A DNA stretch of 64,000 bases from Vibrio crassostreae (GTDB lineage: Bacteria > Pseudomonadota > Gammaproteobacteria > Enterobacterales > Vibrionaceae): the NCBI RefSeq assembly GCF_024347415.1, contig NZ_AP025476.1, positions 1,736,001-1,800,000 on the forward strand. Direction: 5' to 3'. Numbering within the stretch: the stretch's first letter is position 1; each line of letters starts with the position of its first letter. Positions 17,183-27,114 of the stretch are shown in pieces. The notes below the pieces were generated by a model that was not told where the DNA came from, searched no databases, and saw nothing but the letters and a program-made list of their open reading frames with translations. A program made the translations under genes and the position numbers.

Positions 17183-18217
17183 TTACTGACCTGCTTTAAG
17201 TTTCATGAAGTAATCTTCGTACTTCACTGTCTTGTCGCCAACTGCAGCTTGCCATTCAACACGGTCAAGATCTTCTTGAGACGGGAACAGAGCAGGGCTG
17301 TCTTTGAACTTCTCGTTAGACGCTTTAACTGCCGTTAGGTAGCCAGTATCGCGAGAAATCTGCTCAGCAATTTCAGGGCGAAGTAGGAAGTCGATCATCT
17401 TATGAGCCGCTTCTACGTTTACCGCACCAGAACTGATTGCAAAGTTATCAACCCAACCGATACCGCCTTCTTTAGGGAAAACCAGTTTGATTGGTAGACC
17501 TTCGTTTTGCGCAGCGGCAGCAGAACCGTTCCACAGCATACCAAGTCCAACTTCACCAGACATATATGGCGCGCCTGGGTTATCTGAGTTAAATACTAGA
17601 ACGTTTGGCATCAGCTTTTGTAGCTCAGCGTACGCTTCGTCGATCTCTTTCTCGTTTGTTGTGTTACCAGAGTAACCTAACTTACGTAGTGCGATGTGGA
17701 ACACTTCACGAGTGTCATCCATCATCATTAGTTGACCTTCAAGCTCAGGCTTCCATAGATCAGCCCAGCTTTGGAAATCTTCTGGATCGTACATGTCAGT
17801 GTTAACAGCAAGACCTGTGATCGCAACTACGTGTGGAATAGAGTAGTCGTTACTTGGGTCGTACGGCTTATCTAGGTAGTTAGTATCTAGATTCTTGAAG
17901 TTGTTCAGCTTAGTTTTGTCGATCTTTTGTAGCATACCTTCGTCACGCATCTTAGATACGAAGTAAGTCGACGGCACAACTAGGTCGTAGCCTTTGTTGT
18001 GTGTTTTTAGCTTTGCGTACAGGGTTTCGTTCGACTCGTAAGTCGAGTAGATAACCTTGATACCAGTTTCATCAGTGAACTGTTCTAGAATCTCACTGTT
18101 GATGTAAGGTCCCCAGTTCATGAATACCAATTCTTTGTTATCTTTTGCAAATGATGGTGCAGATAACATTGAAAGCGCACATGCACTACCAGCTAATAGA
18201 GTAGCCCATTTTTTCAT
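17183..18217 (-). CDS. potD: Spermidine/putrescine-binding protein PotD (copy 2)
   Basis: 344-aa periplasmic binding protein, paralogue of the gene at 15934, sharing ELVFMNWGPYINSEIL, TYESNETLYAKL, LVVPSTYFVSKM and GEVGLGMLWNGSA. Signal peptide at residues 1-24 ending SFA. The start at 18217 (MKKWATLL) is supported by GGAGC eight bases upstream; an upstream in-frame ATG at 18277 would add 20 residues ahead of the signal peptide and lacks a ribosome site. It lies 147 bases after potC and is the natural partner of PotABC in the same direction. Confidence 0.94.
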   Translation of the reverse strand: MKKWATLLAGSACALSMLSAPSFAKDNKELVFMNWGPYINSEILEQFTDETGIKVIYSTYESNETLYAKLKTHNKGYDLVVPSTYFVSKMRDEGMLQKIDKTKLNNFKNLDTNYLDKPYDPSNDYSIPHVVAITGLAVNTDMYDPEDFQSWADLWKPELEGQLMMMDDTREVFHIALRKLGYSGNTTNEKEIDEAYAELQKLMPNVLVFNSDNPGAPYMSGEVGLGMLWNGSAAAAQNEGLPIKLVFPKEGGIGWVDNFAISSGAVNVEAAHKMIDFLLRPEIAEQISRDTGYLTAVKASNEKFKDSPALFPSQEDLDRVEWQAAVGDKTVKYEDYFMKLKAGQ

Positions 18218-18364
18218 TGACGTTAGCTCCAAACTAAACGTTGCCCGAAGGCAGTAGATAGAAAAACAGAATGGCAATTTACCATTCTGTTTATGATTAA
18301 CACTTTTTTGAACTTGAAGTAGCTTAACTTCTTACCAAGCCTGTCTCTTTATAGAGTAGGAGAC

Positions 18365-19135
18365 TTACTTGATTTTTTCTCTCGCTAATAACTGAGAAAT
18401 GATCACCAGTATTAACGACACCACTAACATCACTGTTGCTAGGGCGTTTACCTCAGGAGAGATACCCACTTTAACCATTGAGTAAATCTTCAGTGGTAAG
18501 ATTTCATACGTTGGACCGGTTACGAAAGAACTGATGATCACATCGTCCAGAGACAGAGTGAAGCTCAATAACCAACCCGCAGCAACCGCTGGCTTAGCAA
18601 GTGGTAAGATGATCTGTTTTAGGATCGTCCATTCGCTCGCACCTAAGTCTTTTGCTGCTTCTAACATCTTCACATCAAAGCCATTCAAGCGACTGTAAAC
18701 CGTTACCACAACGAACGGTAGACAGAAGGTAATGTGAGCAGCAAGTAGGGTAAAGAACCCAAGTTGTACACCCATTACTAAGAACAGAGCCAGTAACGAA
18801 ATTGCCATTACGATATCTGGTGACATCATTACGATGAACAACATGCCATTTACGATGCCTTTACCTTTAAATTGGTAACGGAATAGGGCTACTGCTGTAA
18901 GGCTACCGACAATCGTTGCGGCTGTTGCTGAGAACACCGCTACATTGATCGAGTGCCACGCAGCCTGCATTAGGCTGTCGTTGTTAATAAGCGCGTCATA
19001 CCATTTAGTCGTGAAGCCACCCCATTTCATACCAAACTTATTGGCATTAAACGAGTTAGCAATCAATACGATAATAGGTAGGTATAGAAAGGCGTATACC
19101 AGCGCCATAAAGCTGAACTTAACTGTGCGCCCCAT
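18365..19135 (-). CDS. potC: Spermidine/putrescine ABC transporter permease PotC
   Basis: 256-aa inner-membrane permease of the polyamine transporter with six hydrophobic segments. The cytoplasmic EAA loop that docks on PotA is seen as [24 protein letters not shown] at about residues 160-183. N-terminal FLYLPIIVLIANSFN is typical of PotC. The start codon overlaps the potB stop by one base, showing translational coupling. It works with PotB as a heterodimer. Confidence 0.95.
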   Translation of the reverse strand: MGRTVKFSFMALVYAFLYLPIIVLIANSFNANKFGMKWGGFTTKWYDALINNDSLMQAAWHSINVAVFSATAATIVGSLTAVALFRYQFKGKGIVNGMLFIVMMSPDIVMAISLLALFLVMGVQLGFFTLLAAHITFCLPFVVVTVYSRLNGFDVKMLEAAKDLGASEWTILKQIILPLAKPAVAAGWLLSFTLSLDDVIISSFVTGPTYEILPLKIYSMVKVGISPEVNALATVMLVVSLILVIISQLLAREKIK

Positions 19136-19992
19136 TAGTCTAGCTCCACTTTCTTATTCAATAGCTTACCTGCTCGGTAGTAGGCATACAGCATCACAGC
19201 CATTGCCATGGTCAGTGCGATACTCGTCGCTGCACCAAACGGCCAGTCTCGAGCGTTGAGCACTTGGCTCTTAATCACGTTACCAATCAATAGGTTCTTA
19301 GCTCCGCCTAATAGGTCAGAGATGTAGAACATACCTAACGCTGGCAGTAGTACTAATAAACAACCGCCGATAATGCCCGGCATTGTTAGGGGCAGTACAA
19401 CTTTCAATAGCGTTTGCAGTTTGTTCGCACCTAAATCTTTAGCCGCTTCTAAATACGTATCATCCAGTTTCTCAATCGCTGAATACAGCGGCAGAATCAT
19501 AAACGGAAGTAGGATGTACACTAAACCGATCATTACTGCGGTTTCTGAGTACATGATACGTAGCGGTTTATCAATGATATCTAGCGCTAACAAACTTTTG
19601 TTCAAGACACCTTGCGTACCCAGTACAATCTTCAATCCATAAGTACGAATCAAAGAGTTAGTCCAAAATGGGACAATCACTAGGAACAACATGATTGGAC
19701 GCCACTTCGCAGGCATTTTTGCCACGATGTAAGCGAACGGGTAACCAATAATTAAACAAAGTAGGGTTGCGACAATTGCCATATAGAAAGAGTGCATCAA
19801 CACTTTAAAATACAGCGGGTCAGCCAAACGCACGTAGTTATCGAGGGTGAAGGTCATCTCGATCAAGTTCGCTTCATCACGAGTTAAGAAGCTAGTACCG
19901 ATGATCATGATGTTTGGAATCATCACGAACAGCACTAACCAACCTGTGATTAAAGCAACAATTGCGTTTTGTAAATTAAACTTCTTGCTCAT
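19135..19992 (-). CDS. potB: Spermidine/putrescine ABC transporter permease PotB
   Basis: 285-aa inner-membrane permease, six predicted helices, EAA loop [25 protein letters not shown] at about residues 181-205. The N-terminal helix [17 protein letters not shown] and the [16 protein letters not shown] segment are family features. It overlaps potA by 17 bases and potC by 1 base within the potABC-D operon read leftward. Confidence 0.95.
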   Translation of the reverse strand: MSKKFNLQNAIVALITGWLVLFVMIPNIMIIGTSFLTRDEANLIEMTFTLDNYVRLADPLYFKVLMHSFYMAIVATLLCLIIGYPFAYIVAKMPAKWRPIMLFLVIVPFWTNSLIRTYGLKIVLGTQGVLNKSLLALDIIDKPLRIMYSETAVMIGLVYILLPFMILPLYSAIEKLDDTYLEAAKDLGANKLQTLLKVVLPLTMPGIIGGCLLVLLPALGMFYISDLLGGAKNLLIGNVIKSQVLNARDWPFGAATSIALTMAMAVMLYAYYRAGKLLNKKVELD

Positions 19993-21091
19993 CTTCTAAT
20001 ACCACTTCCCAGCTCTCAACCCAAGTTACTGCAACTTTTTGGCCCAGTGAGTGATCAACATCAGGGTCATCTTCGTTGAAGAATTCGCTAACCATGACAC
20101 GCATACCAGATTCAAGTTCTACGACTGAATCTAATGTCATGCCTTTATAGGTTCGCTCGACAATATGGCCAACAATACCGCGTTGCTCAGACTCTTTAAT
20201 TTCTTCGATACGAAGATCTTCAGGGCGAAGCAATACTTGCAGTTTTTGACCCGGTGTGACGTCTTTATCGTGATAGATAACCGACTCTTCACCTTCGATT
20301 GTCGCAACAATGCGTTTTTCATCTAGACGAGATTTCGCTGTCGCTTCGAATACGTTAATTTCACCAATGAAGCGCGCTACAAATAGGTTCTTAGGCTCTT
20401 CGTAGATCTCTCTTGGTGTTCCGTCTTGTTCAATCACGCCATCACGCATAACAATAATACGGTCAGACATAGACAGCGCTTCTTCTTGGTCATGCGTTAC
20501 AAAAATGAACGTGATACCAAGTTGGCGTTGTAATTGTTTCAGCTCGATTTGCATCTGTTTACGCAGTTTGTAATCCAGAGCAGATAGAGATTCATCCAAC
20601 AAAAGAACTTTAGGCTTATTAACGACAGCACGAGCGATTGCAATACGTTGCTGTTGACCACCAGATAGCTGGTGTGGCTTTCGTTGTGCCATTTGTTCTA
20701 GGCGCACCATTTTCAAAGCATCCATTACACGAGGTTCAATCTCGCTGTTTGGAACTTTCTGCATGCGTAAGCCAAATGCCACATTGTCGAAAACGGTCAT
20801 ATGTGGGAATAGGGCATAGCTTTGGAATACAGTGTTTACATGCCTTTGTTCAGCAGGAACTTGGGTTACGTTTTGTTCAGCTAATAATATTTGACCACTA
20901 TCTGCCGTTTCAAAACCCGCAATCATTCTTAGTACGGTTGTTTTACCACAACCTGATGGGCCTAAAATCGTGAGAAACTCACCATGATTTACGTTTAAAT
21001 CCAGATTGCCGATGACTTCCTTACCATCGAAACTTTTACTGATGCCAGTTAGCTGTACTACTGGCTTTCCTACTGATTTTTTAGCGTTCAA
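19976..21091 (-). CDS. potA: Spermidine/putrescine ABC transporter ATPase PotA
   Basis: 371-aa cytoplasmic ATPase that energises polyamine import. Walker [10 protein letters not shown] at residues 44-52, Q-loop near [13 protein letters not shown], signature LSGGQQQR near 142, Walker [12 protein letters not shown] and switch histidine [10 protein letters not shown]. The DES in place of DEP after Walker B is also my recollection of E. coli PotA. The C-terminal third is the TOBE-type regulatory domain (about 250-371). It is the first gene of the operon; the promoter should lie in 21092-21420. Confidence 0.96.
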   Translation of the reverse strand: MNAKKSVGKPVVQLTGISKSFDGKEVIGNLDLNVNHGEFLTILGPSGCGKTTVLRMIAGFETADSGQILLAEQNVTQVPAEQRHVNTVFQSYALFPHMTVFDNVAFGLRMQKVPNSEIEPRVMDALKMVRLEQMAQRKPHQLSGGQQQRIAIARAVVNKPKVLLLDESLSALDYKLRKQMQIELKQLQRQLGITFIFVTHDQEEALSMSDRIIVMRDGVIEQDGTPREIYEEPKNLFVARFIGEINVFEATAKSRLDEKRIVATIEGEESVIYHDKDVTPGQKLQVLLRPEDLRIEEIKESEQRGIVGHIVERTYKGMTLDSVVELESGMRVMVSEFFNEDDPDVDHSLGQKVAVTWVESWEVVLEDEQEV

Positions 21092-21420
21092 CGTCTGTTT
21101 TTCTCCACCTTGGTTCTATTTGAGACCTGTTGTTATACACCTTTAAGGCGCGCATCATAATCACCAAAAACGTGAATTCAAAGCATTTTTTACCTTTCGA
21201 AGATAAAAAATTTCGCAGGTAAAAGTAAACATCCTTTACCATACTGTTATTTACTGGGTTTACACCCCAACAAGTGTCTAATTATTAACCATTAAGACGC
21301 AAAAGCAAGCCTTGTTACAGAATCATATTTTAGTTTGTATCCGACATATGAGTATAATGAAGGTAATTTTTTATCAATAAGTTAGGTGGTCTCGCTTAAT
21401 CGGCGCACCTAGGTATAAAT
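21092..21420. other. Divergent intergenic region, potA and membrane-protein gene
   Basis: 329 bases, AT-rich, holding promoters in both directions (for example GAGTATAATG at 21350-21359 resembles a rightward -10 region). No gene or terminator hairpin was seen. Confidence 0.5.
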
Positions 21421-22248
21421 ATGAACAACGACATCGAAAAAGATTTTAATTTGGGCGGTAGTATCAACCGTGCACTTTCTGGCGATTATGAGCTCAAAGC
21501 AACGGCTGTATTCCAAGAAGCTTGGAAACATACGATAAGTCACTTTCTTTCGTTTTCCCCTGCGATTATTGCTTTGATGTTTGTGCAGCTCGCTATCTTT
21601 TATATCGCACTTAAACTACAGCTTGGTGATCCCGCGGTTATATTGGACGCGGTTATCGACCCAGAGTCGTTTACACCACAAATCGTTGAATCGATTTTTA
21701 TTGCGAACTTTAGCTATGAAGTGATCAGTGCACCTATCTATGCTGGTATCTGTTTAATGGCCATGAGCCACGCTGCTGGTCTACAAACCAAAGTACGCCA
21801 CATCGGTAAAGGTTTGCAGTTTACGGTTCCCGTTATCCTAGTGACTTTATTTAGCCTAATGCTTCAAGGCATCGCAGGTATGATTCTGCCGTTCTTATCT
21901 ATCTACTTCTCACTTGCGTTCAGTCATTCGATTCTGCTGATTTGTGATAAGAAAGTGCCGCCAATGCAATCGCTTCTGCTTTCATTAAGAGCGGTAAACA
22001 AGAAGATCTTCGTGGTCGCGTCTATTTACCTAATGGTTATGTTGATGTTCATCGTGGCTGCGATGATGTACGGCATTGGCTTAATCTTCGTTCTTCCATT
22101 CTTCTTCCACGTGAAAGGTATCCTTTACCGTGAAATGTTTGGCATCAAGTTGAAACTGATTGCTTCAGATCGTCCAAAGAGTGATGACGATAACAACGAC
22201 AGCAATAACGACGACAATAACAAAAACCCACAGGTGTTCGATGCATAA
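21421..22248 (+). CDS. Conserved inner-membrane protein of unknown function
   Basis: 275-aa protein with about six hydrophobic segments between residues 40 and 245, a soluble N-terminus (about 1-35) and a C-terminal low-complexity tail rich in Asp and Asn (about 255-275). I do not recognise a named family with certainty; the layout resembles YciC/UPF0259-type integral proteins. The tail overlaps the start of the next gene by 8 bases, so the pair is translationally coupled. The neighbouring glucosaminidase points to the cell envelope, but no function can be given. Confidence 0.7.
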   Translation: MNNDIEKDFNLGGSINRALSGDYELKATAVFQEAWKHTISHFLSFSPAIIALMFVQLAIFYIALKLQLGDPAVILDAVIDPESFTPQIVESIFIANFSYEVISAPIYAGICLMAMSHAAGLQTKVRHIGKGLQFTVPVILVTLFSLMLQGIAGMILPFLSIYFSLAFSHSILLICDKKVPPMQSLLLSLRAVNKKIFVVASIYLMVMLMFIVAAMMYGIGLIFVLPFFFHVKGILYREMFGIKLKLIASDRPKSDDDNNDSNNDDNNKNPQVFDA

Positions 22249-23089
22249 AGACACACAGGCAAGCGCAAGCAAATCACTTGCGCTTAAAGTGACGGCACTG
22301 GCTCTTGTTGGCTCTATTTCACTAATTGGTCCTTATATTTACCAAGAAGAGGAGCGTCGACGTACGACAGAGCAGAGCGCCAATTCCAATGACCAATTTG
22401 GTGACTTGACGGTTTCTTCGAGCACACCAAACTTTGCGGCCATCGAAGATGTGAACGAGAAAAAGGACACATTTTTTTCGTTCCTACGTCCAAGCATCAA
22501 TATTGAAAACAAACGTATCACCAAAGAGCGCGCGTTTTTAACTAAGCTCTCTGAGTCTGGTTTAAACAAAATTGATTCTGAAGACGCGTCTTATGCGAAA
22601 AGGTTAGGGATGTTATACAGCTTACCTGTGCCTAGTGAAGGTTTAGATCAGGCATGGCTGACAGAGATGCTTAATCGCGTCAATGTACTGCCAGAAGCGC
22701 TCGTACTGACACAAGCAGCGAATGAGTCAGCTTGGGGAACGTCGCGTTTCGCCACCAAAGCGAACAACTATTTCGGACACTGGTGTTACACCAAAGGTTG
22801 TGGCCTTGTTCCTCTACAACGTAACGAAGGTAGCTCCCATGAAGTTGCAACATTCTCTTCAAGCCAAGAGTCTGTGCACCGTTACTTTATGAACCTAAAC
22901 CGAAACCGTGCTTATGCAGACCTAAGAGCAATTCGCGCAAAACTAGCGGCACAAGGCGACGATCTGTTAACGACCGAAACCGCGACAGAGCTCACCAACG
23001 GCTTGCTAAAATATTCTGAGCGAGGTTCAGACTATGTGACTGATTTACAAGCTATGATCCGTCACAACGAGTTATACTGGAAAAAGTAA
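22241..23089 (+). CDS. Bax-like glucosaminidase-domain protein
   Basis: 282-aa membrane-anchored protein. One N-terminal hydrophobic helix at about residues 12-30 (ALKVTALALVGSISLIGPYIY), then a linker, then a glucosaminidase domain of the Bax type in the C-terminal half with ALVLTQAANESAWGTSRFA (the catalytic Glu follows QAAN) and NNYFGHWCYTKGCGLVPLQR. It is expected to act on peptidoglycan from the periplasmic side. The start at 22241 is preferred to an in-frame ATG at 22160 because that would add a low-complexity Thr/Ile tract read out of frame from the gene upstream. Terminator at 23149. Confidence 0.88.
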   Translation: MHKDTQASASKSLALKVTALALVGSISLIGPYIYQEEERRRTTEQSANSNDQFGDLTVSSSTPNFAAIEDVNEKKDTFFSFLRPSINIENKRITKERAFLTKLSESGLNKIDSEDASYAKRLGMLYSLPVPSEGLDQAWLTEMLNRVNVLPEALVLTQAANESAWGTSRFATKANNYFGHWCYTKGCGLVPLQRNEGSSHEVATFSSSQESVHRYFMNLNRNRAYADLRAIRAKLAAQGDDLLTTETATELTNGLLKYSERGSDYVTDLQAMIRHNELYWKK

Positions 23090-23148
23090 CTCGATTTGAT
23101 AGTCATTTGTTGAGCTTATACGATAAGTTTGACCAAATAACATCACAT

Positions 23149-23174
23149 AAAGAGCAGCTCATTGGCTGCTCTTT
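23149..23174 (+). terminator. Terminator after the glucosaminidase gene
   Basis: Stem AAAGAGCAGC / GCTGCTCTTT with a 6-base loop followed by CTATTTATAA. Confidence 0.85.
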
Positions 23175-23211
23175 CTATTTATAAACGCTCAACTTCGACA
23201 AGATTATAATA

Positions 23212-23862
23212 ATGAAAAAGACAGCACTCGCTTTATTAGCCTCATTAGGCCTTGGGGTTTCTCTTCCAGCTTCCGCGCAAGAGTACATGTTCACGTATTC
23301 TAAGCTTTATACTCAACTGAAAAACAACACCAAAGAAGGGCATGATGATGTCAAAGTTGCGGTCTTCTTTGTTGATCAACAAGCTCAGCAAACCTGTCAC
23401 ATCAGCAAAGCTTGGATGGAAAAAGAAGAGCACTACGAAGAGCTAAAAGTCTCTCCTGCGAATGAACTGCTTCTACCTGTAGATCAAAACCTTCGTTCAG
23501 CTAATCCTCTTATCTTTGTACAAACTCAAGAAGAAGAGTGTGCGTATTCTTTGGTTGTGATGACGCAAGAGCCTTTAGCTGGCACAGTAGAAGTAACTCA
23601 ACTAGAAAACCTATTACCACAGATGCAGGCGATGCTTGAAGATGTCAGCGGTATGTTCTCTGGTTGGTTCACGCCTGATATCCAAGGGTTAACGCTGGAA
23701 TTCGCTAATAAGCTTGAAGGCAACATAGAGCTTTCAAACGGCAAGCAACTACCAATCAAAGAAGGGCGAGCGAAATTCACCTTAGAAGAACTGAATGGAA
23801 GTGACAGCATCACGTTACCAGAACCAACAGTTCGCGTATTGCCGTACATTCCCGCGCAATAA
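23212..23862 (+). CDS. Secreted DUF2987 protein
   Basis: 216-aa protein with a signal peptide (residues 1-22, ending SAQA-like ASAQ). The mature part begins EYMFTYSKLYTQLKNNTKEGHDDVKVAVFFVD, which I recognise as DUF2987, a family found mainly in Vibrio and relatives. Two cysteines (in QQTCHIS and EEECAYS) could pair in the periplasm. No enzyme motif is visible and the role is unknown. It stands alone between two terminators. Confidence 0.82.
   Translation: MKKTALALLASLGLGVSLPASAQEYMFTYSKLYTQLKNNTKEGHDDVKVAVFFVDQQAQQTCHISKAWMEKEEHYEELKVSPANELLLPVDQNLRSANPLIFVQTQEEECAYSLVVMTQEPLAGTVEVTQLENLLPQMQAMLEDVSGMFSGWFTPDIQGLTLEFANKLEGNIELSNGKQLPIKEGRAKFTLEELNGSDSITLPEPTVRVLPYIPAQ
23801..23813. promoter_or_regulatory. 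Near-match to the MatP site matS
   Basis: GTGACAGCATCAC differs at one position from the enterobacterial consensus GTGAC-RNY-GTCAC. It lies inside the DUF2987 gene. Affinity of a one-mismatch site is uncertain. Confidence 0.4.
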
Positions 23863-24165
23863 TTTTTAAAGGAATTATTGTTAGCAGAATCAGTCTCCAA
23901 ACTTTCATGACATATCTTAAAGCAGCCTGATCGAATTAGAGCAGGCTGCTTTTCTTTATCTGTGATACCAACCGAGAGCTTGTGAAGCCGCGTTTCCCTA
24001 CCGCTTAGGGAGCTTATCGAACAATAAAAGCCGAATCTTTCTAATACTCAGCTTGTTTATCCTGCCGTTACTATTTCAACATGAAATAAAAATCCGTATA
24101 ATCCACGCCCTAAAACAGTCCCACTAGCAATCTACAGTCGGTAATACGACGGTGTGAGAGTCGCA
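23863..24165. other. Intergenic region before ttcA
   Basis: Holds a terminator at 23919-23955 (stem AAAGCAGCCTG / CAGGCTGCTTT, then TTCTTT) and the ttcA promoter region further on. No gene seen. Confidence 0.7.
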
Positions 24166-25059
24166 ATGAACCAAAACGATAATAGAAAAGAAACACTTGA
24201 ATTCAACAAACTTCAGAAACGTCTGAGAAGAAATGTTGGAAATGCCATCATCGACTACAACATGATCGAAGAGAATGACGTAGTAATGGCATGTATTAGT
24301 GGCGGTAAAGATTCATTTGCGATGCTAGACATTTTGCTACGTTTACGTGAAGCAGCGCCTATCAAGTTTGATGTTGTGGCAGTAAACCTAGATCAAAAAC
24401 AACCTGGGTTCCCTGAACACATTCTTCCTGAGTACTTTGAAACGCTGAACATTCCTTACTACATCGTAGATAAAGATACGTATTCAGTGGTTAAAGAGAA
24501 AGTGCCTGAAGGCAAAACAACGTGTGGCCTATGTTCTCGTCTTCGTCGTGGTACTTTGTACTCATTCGCAGAGAAGATCGGCGCAACTAAGATCGCACTT
24601 GGTCACCACCTAGACGACATCGTTGAGACCATGTTCCTAAACATGTTCCACGGCGCGCGCCTAAAGGCTATGCCACCAAAGCTTCGTTCAGATGATGGTC
24701 GTAACGTTGTTATCCGTCCACTGACTTACTGTCGCGAAACGGACCTAATCAAATACGCTGAGCACAAAGAGTTCCCAATCATTCCTTGTAACCTATGTGG
24801 TTCACAAGAGAATCTACAGCGTCAGAACATTAAAGCGATGCTAATTGATTGGGATAAGAAAACGCCAGGTCGTGTTGAGAAGATCTTCAAGTCAATCCAG
24901 AACGTAAGCCCAAGTCAACTGGCTGACCGCGAGCTGTTTGATTTCGTGAACCTTCCTCTAGACCGTAGTGAAGATCGCAAAGCATACGAATTCGAAGAAG
25001 CTGAAATCTCATCTTCAAACATTGATGAGTCAATGTTCATCGACGTAACGAACGTTTAG
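24166..25059 (+). CDS. ttcA: tRNA 2-thiocytidine(32) synthetase TtcA
   Basis: 297-aa cytoplasmic enzyme that thiolates cytidine 32 in certain tRNAs. PP-loop ATP pyrophosphatase motif SGGKDS at about residues 46-51, and two CxxC pairs, CGLC and CNLC, that hold the 4Fe-4S cluster. [16 protein letters not shown] is the conserved LD motif. ATG at 24166 is chosen over a GTG four codons upstream. A convergent terminator with uspE follows at 25125. The order ttcA-uspE-fnr is the usual Vibrio arrangement. Confidence 0.96.
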   Translation: MNQNDNRKETLEFNKLQKRLRRNVGNAIIDYNMIEENDVVMACISGGKDSFAMLDILLRLREAAPIKFDVVAVNLDQKQPGFPEHILPEYFETLNIPYYIVDKDTYSVVKEKVPEGKTTCGLCSRLRRGTLYSFAEKIGATKIALGHHLDDIVETMFLNMFHGARLKAMPPKLRSDDGRNVVIRPLTYCRETDLIKYAEHKEFPIIPCNLCGSQENLQRQNIKAMLIDWDKKTPGRVEKIFKSIQNVSPSQLADRELFDFVNLPLDRSEDRKAYEFEEAEISSSNIDESMFIDVTNV

Positions 25060-25124
25060 CCATTTGAGTCGATAAAGATGATATTAGCCATTCTGTATTT
25101 GGAATGGCGTTGCTCTAGATAAAC

Positions 25125-25159
25125 AAAAACGCCTCAAGCAATGCTTGAGGCGTTTTTTT
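25125..25159. terminator. Bidirectional terminator between ttcA and uspE
   Basis: Perfect stem AACGCCTCAAGCA / TGCTTGAGGCGTT flanked by A-run and T-run, serving both convergent genes. Confidence 0.93.
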
Positions 25160-25198
25160 ATGAGTTGAACTTGTAGTGAAGCTCTGTGCTTAAACGAC

Positions 25199-26149
25199 TT
25201 AACCTTTCGAAAGGTTAGGGTCTAATGGGCTCACGTAACCAGACGGTTTAAGAGCCAACACATCACAGTTAATTTTGTCGATAACATGCTCCGCTGTATT
25301 ACCAATAAACACGGCAGACAAGCCAGTACGACCCGTGGTACCCAGAATAACCATTGCAGCGTTATTTTCAGAAGCCACACGAGGAATAACATCTTCAGGC
25401 AAGCCTTGCTCAACTACAGTTTGTTCTTCACACATACCGTGCTTTTGGCGAAGCGCTTTCATTGCCGTCAAGTGGTGACCACGAACTGCGTCAGTATAAG
25501 ACGTTGGATCAAACTCTGGCAGTTCAATCGTGATATTAGCAGGTGTCACTGGGTAGGCATTCACCAAGAACGGTTCAGCATCCAAACGACCCGTGATCTC
25601 TAGTAACCTGTCGACCATAGTGTCGTTAAGCTCTAAGTGAGCTTCTGTTTCCGAACCCACATGAACTGAAGCAAAAATCTTCGCGTGATCTGGCCAGAAA
25701 TCATTTTTAACCAATAGCACTGGGCTAGGGCATTTTCTCAAAAGATGCCAATCAGTTGGAGTGAATATGACAGATTCCAAGGTATCGTGTTTGCGCGTAC
25801 CTTTGATTAAGATGTCATGCTCGCCACTGTAAACCTCGGCAATGATCGCTTCATACGGGCGGTTATGCCAAACCACTTGTACATTAAATTCAATAGAATC
25901 ATCTAGGTAAGGTTCTGCGACTTTATTCATCCAAATTTCGCGTTGGTGAATTACACCTTTGCGCATTGCGTCTCTTTCATCGATAGAGAGCATAGATGTC
26001 ATTTCATACGAGAAGTCGTATATCGACAAAAAGAAAGTGATGTGGCTTGTTGAGGTGCTTTTCTTGGCAAGTTGGATAGCACGAACTAGAGCAGGTTGCT
26101 CATCGTGATTAATGTCTGCGACAACTAAAATTTTGTTATAGATACTCAT
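25199..26149 (-). CDS. uspE: Universal stress protein UspE
   Basis: 316-aa cytoplasmic protein made of two tandem Usp domains (about residues 1-150 and 155-305). The second ends with the nucleotide-binding signature GTTGRTGLSAVFIGNTAEHVI; the first has a degenerate version (IKGTRKHDTLESVIFTPTDWHLL). It lies downstream of fnr in the same direction with a 132-base gap, the arrangement seen in E. coli and Vibrio. The role is in stress resistance and is mechanistically not settled. Confidence 0.93.
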   Translation of the reverse strand: MSIYNKILVVADINHDEQPALVRAIQLAKKSTSTSHITFFLSIYDFSYEMTSMLSIDERDAMRKGVIHQREIWMNKVAEPYLDDSIEFNVQVVWHNRPYEAIIAEVYSGEHDILIKGTRKHDTLESVIFTPTDWHLLRKCPSPVLLVKNDFWPDHAKIFASVHVGSETEAHLELNDTMVDRLLEITGRLDAEPFLVNAYPVTPANITIELPEFDPTSYTDAVRGHHLTAMKALRQKHGMCEEQTVVEQGLPEDVIPRVASENNAAMVILGTTGRTGLSAVFIGNTAEHVIDKINCDVLALKPSGYVSPLDPNLSKG

Positions 26150-26281
26150 AACTAAGCCTACTTTTCAGACCGAACATATAAATAATGTAGCGTAGTTATG
26201 GAGAGATTAAGAGAAATATAAGAGGTTTTAAGAGAGAAACATGATGTAGCTCATTATTGAACTACATCATTGATATCTAGA

Positions 26282-27028
26282 CTATTCTTTTGAAACGCCA
26301 GCAAGTTCCATCAACGCATCGTGATCTTCGATAGTGATATATTTGCCTTTAACGCTCAAGATGTCTGCTTTTTGGAAACGACCTAAAAGACGGCTGATTG
26401 TTTCAACAGTCAAGCCAAGGTAGTTACCAATATCGCCACGAGTCATCGTTAGGCGGAACTCACGCGGGCTGAAGCCACGCTGAGAGAAGCGAGTAGAAAG
26501 GTTGTAAAGGAATGCAGCAAGACGCTCTTCCGCGTTCTTCTTAGAAAGAAGCAGAATCATTTCTTGGTCACCTTTAATCTCGTTACTCATCAGGCGCATA
26601 ATTTGCTGACGCAATTTAGGCATTTTTCCTGATAGGTCATCAAGAATCTCATATGGGATTTCACATACCATAGAAGTTTCTAGCGCTTGTGCGAAACTAG
26701 GGTGTAGGTCACCAGTAATCGCATCGAAGCCAACAAGATCGCCCGCTAGGTGGAATGCAGTAATCTGCTCATCACCTTGCTCGGTAATCGTGTAGCTCTT
26801 GATCGTTCCAGAGCGAATAGCGTATAGAGATTTAAGCTCGTCACCGGCTTTAAATAACTCTTGGCCTTTTTGAATAGGCTTTTTTCTCTCAATGATCTGA
26901 TCAAGTTGATCGAGTTCAGATTCATTCAAAGTAAACGGAATACAGAGCTGGCTAATACTACAATCCTGGCAATGGATCGCACAACCACCAGACTGAACAC
27001 GTTTCGTCACAGGCTTTTCAGAAATCAT
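26282..27028 (-). CDS. fnr: Anaerobic regulator FNR
   Basis: 248-aa oxygen-sensing transcription factor of the CRP/FNR family. The N-terminal cluster ligands Cys20, Cys23 and Cys29 ([10 protein letters not shown]) are present, with an extra Cys16; the fourth ligand is the Cys in SMVCEIP near residue 122. A cyclic-nucleotide-like domain (about 30-150), long dimer helix and the helix-turn-helix with [11 protein letters not shown] follow; E-x2-SR matches FNR-type recognition of TTGAT sites. It sits between uspE and the cbb3 assembly genes, which are typical FNR targets. Confidence 0.96.
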   Translation of the reverse strand: MISEKPVTKRVQSGGCAIHCQDCSISQLCIPFTLNESELDQLDQIIERKKPIQKGQELFKAGDELKSLYAIRSGTIKSYTITEQGDEQITAFHLAGDLVGFDAITGDLHPSFAQALETSMVCEIPYEILDDLSGKMPKLRQQIMRLMSNEIKGDQEMILLLSKKNAEERLAAFLYNLSTRFSQRGFSPREFRLTMTRGDIGNYLGLTVETISRLLGRFQKADILSVKGKYITIEDHDALMELAGVSKE

Positions 27029-27044
27029 AACAATCTTTCACTAT

Positions 27045-27058
27045 TTGATATACGTCAA
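27045..27058. promoter_or_regulatory. FNR box in the fnr promoter
   Basis: TTGATATACGTCAA matches the FNR consensus TTGAT-N4-ATCAA at 9 of 10 fixed positions with correct spacing. It starts 17 bases upstream of the fnr start codon, so autorepression is likely. Confidence 0.6.
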
Positions 27059-27114
27059 TATTTTAGCATTCCTTAATCCTAAAGGGTAGTAAAAAAACCG
27101 GATTTAAAGAATGG

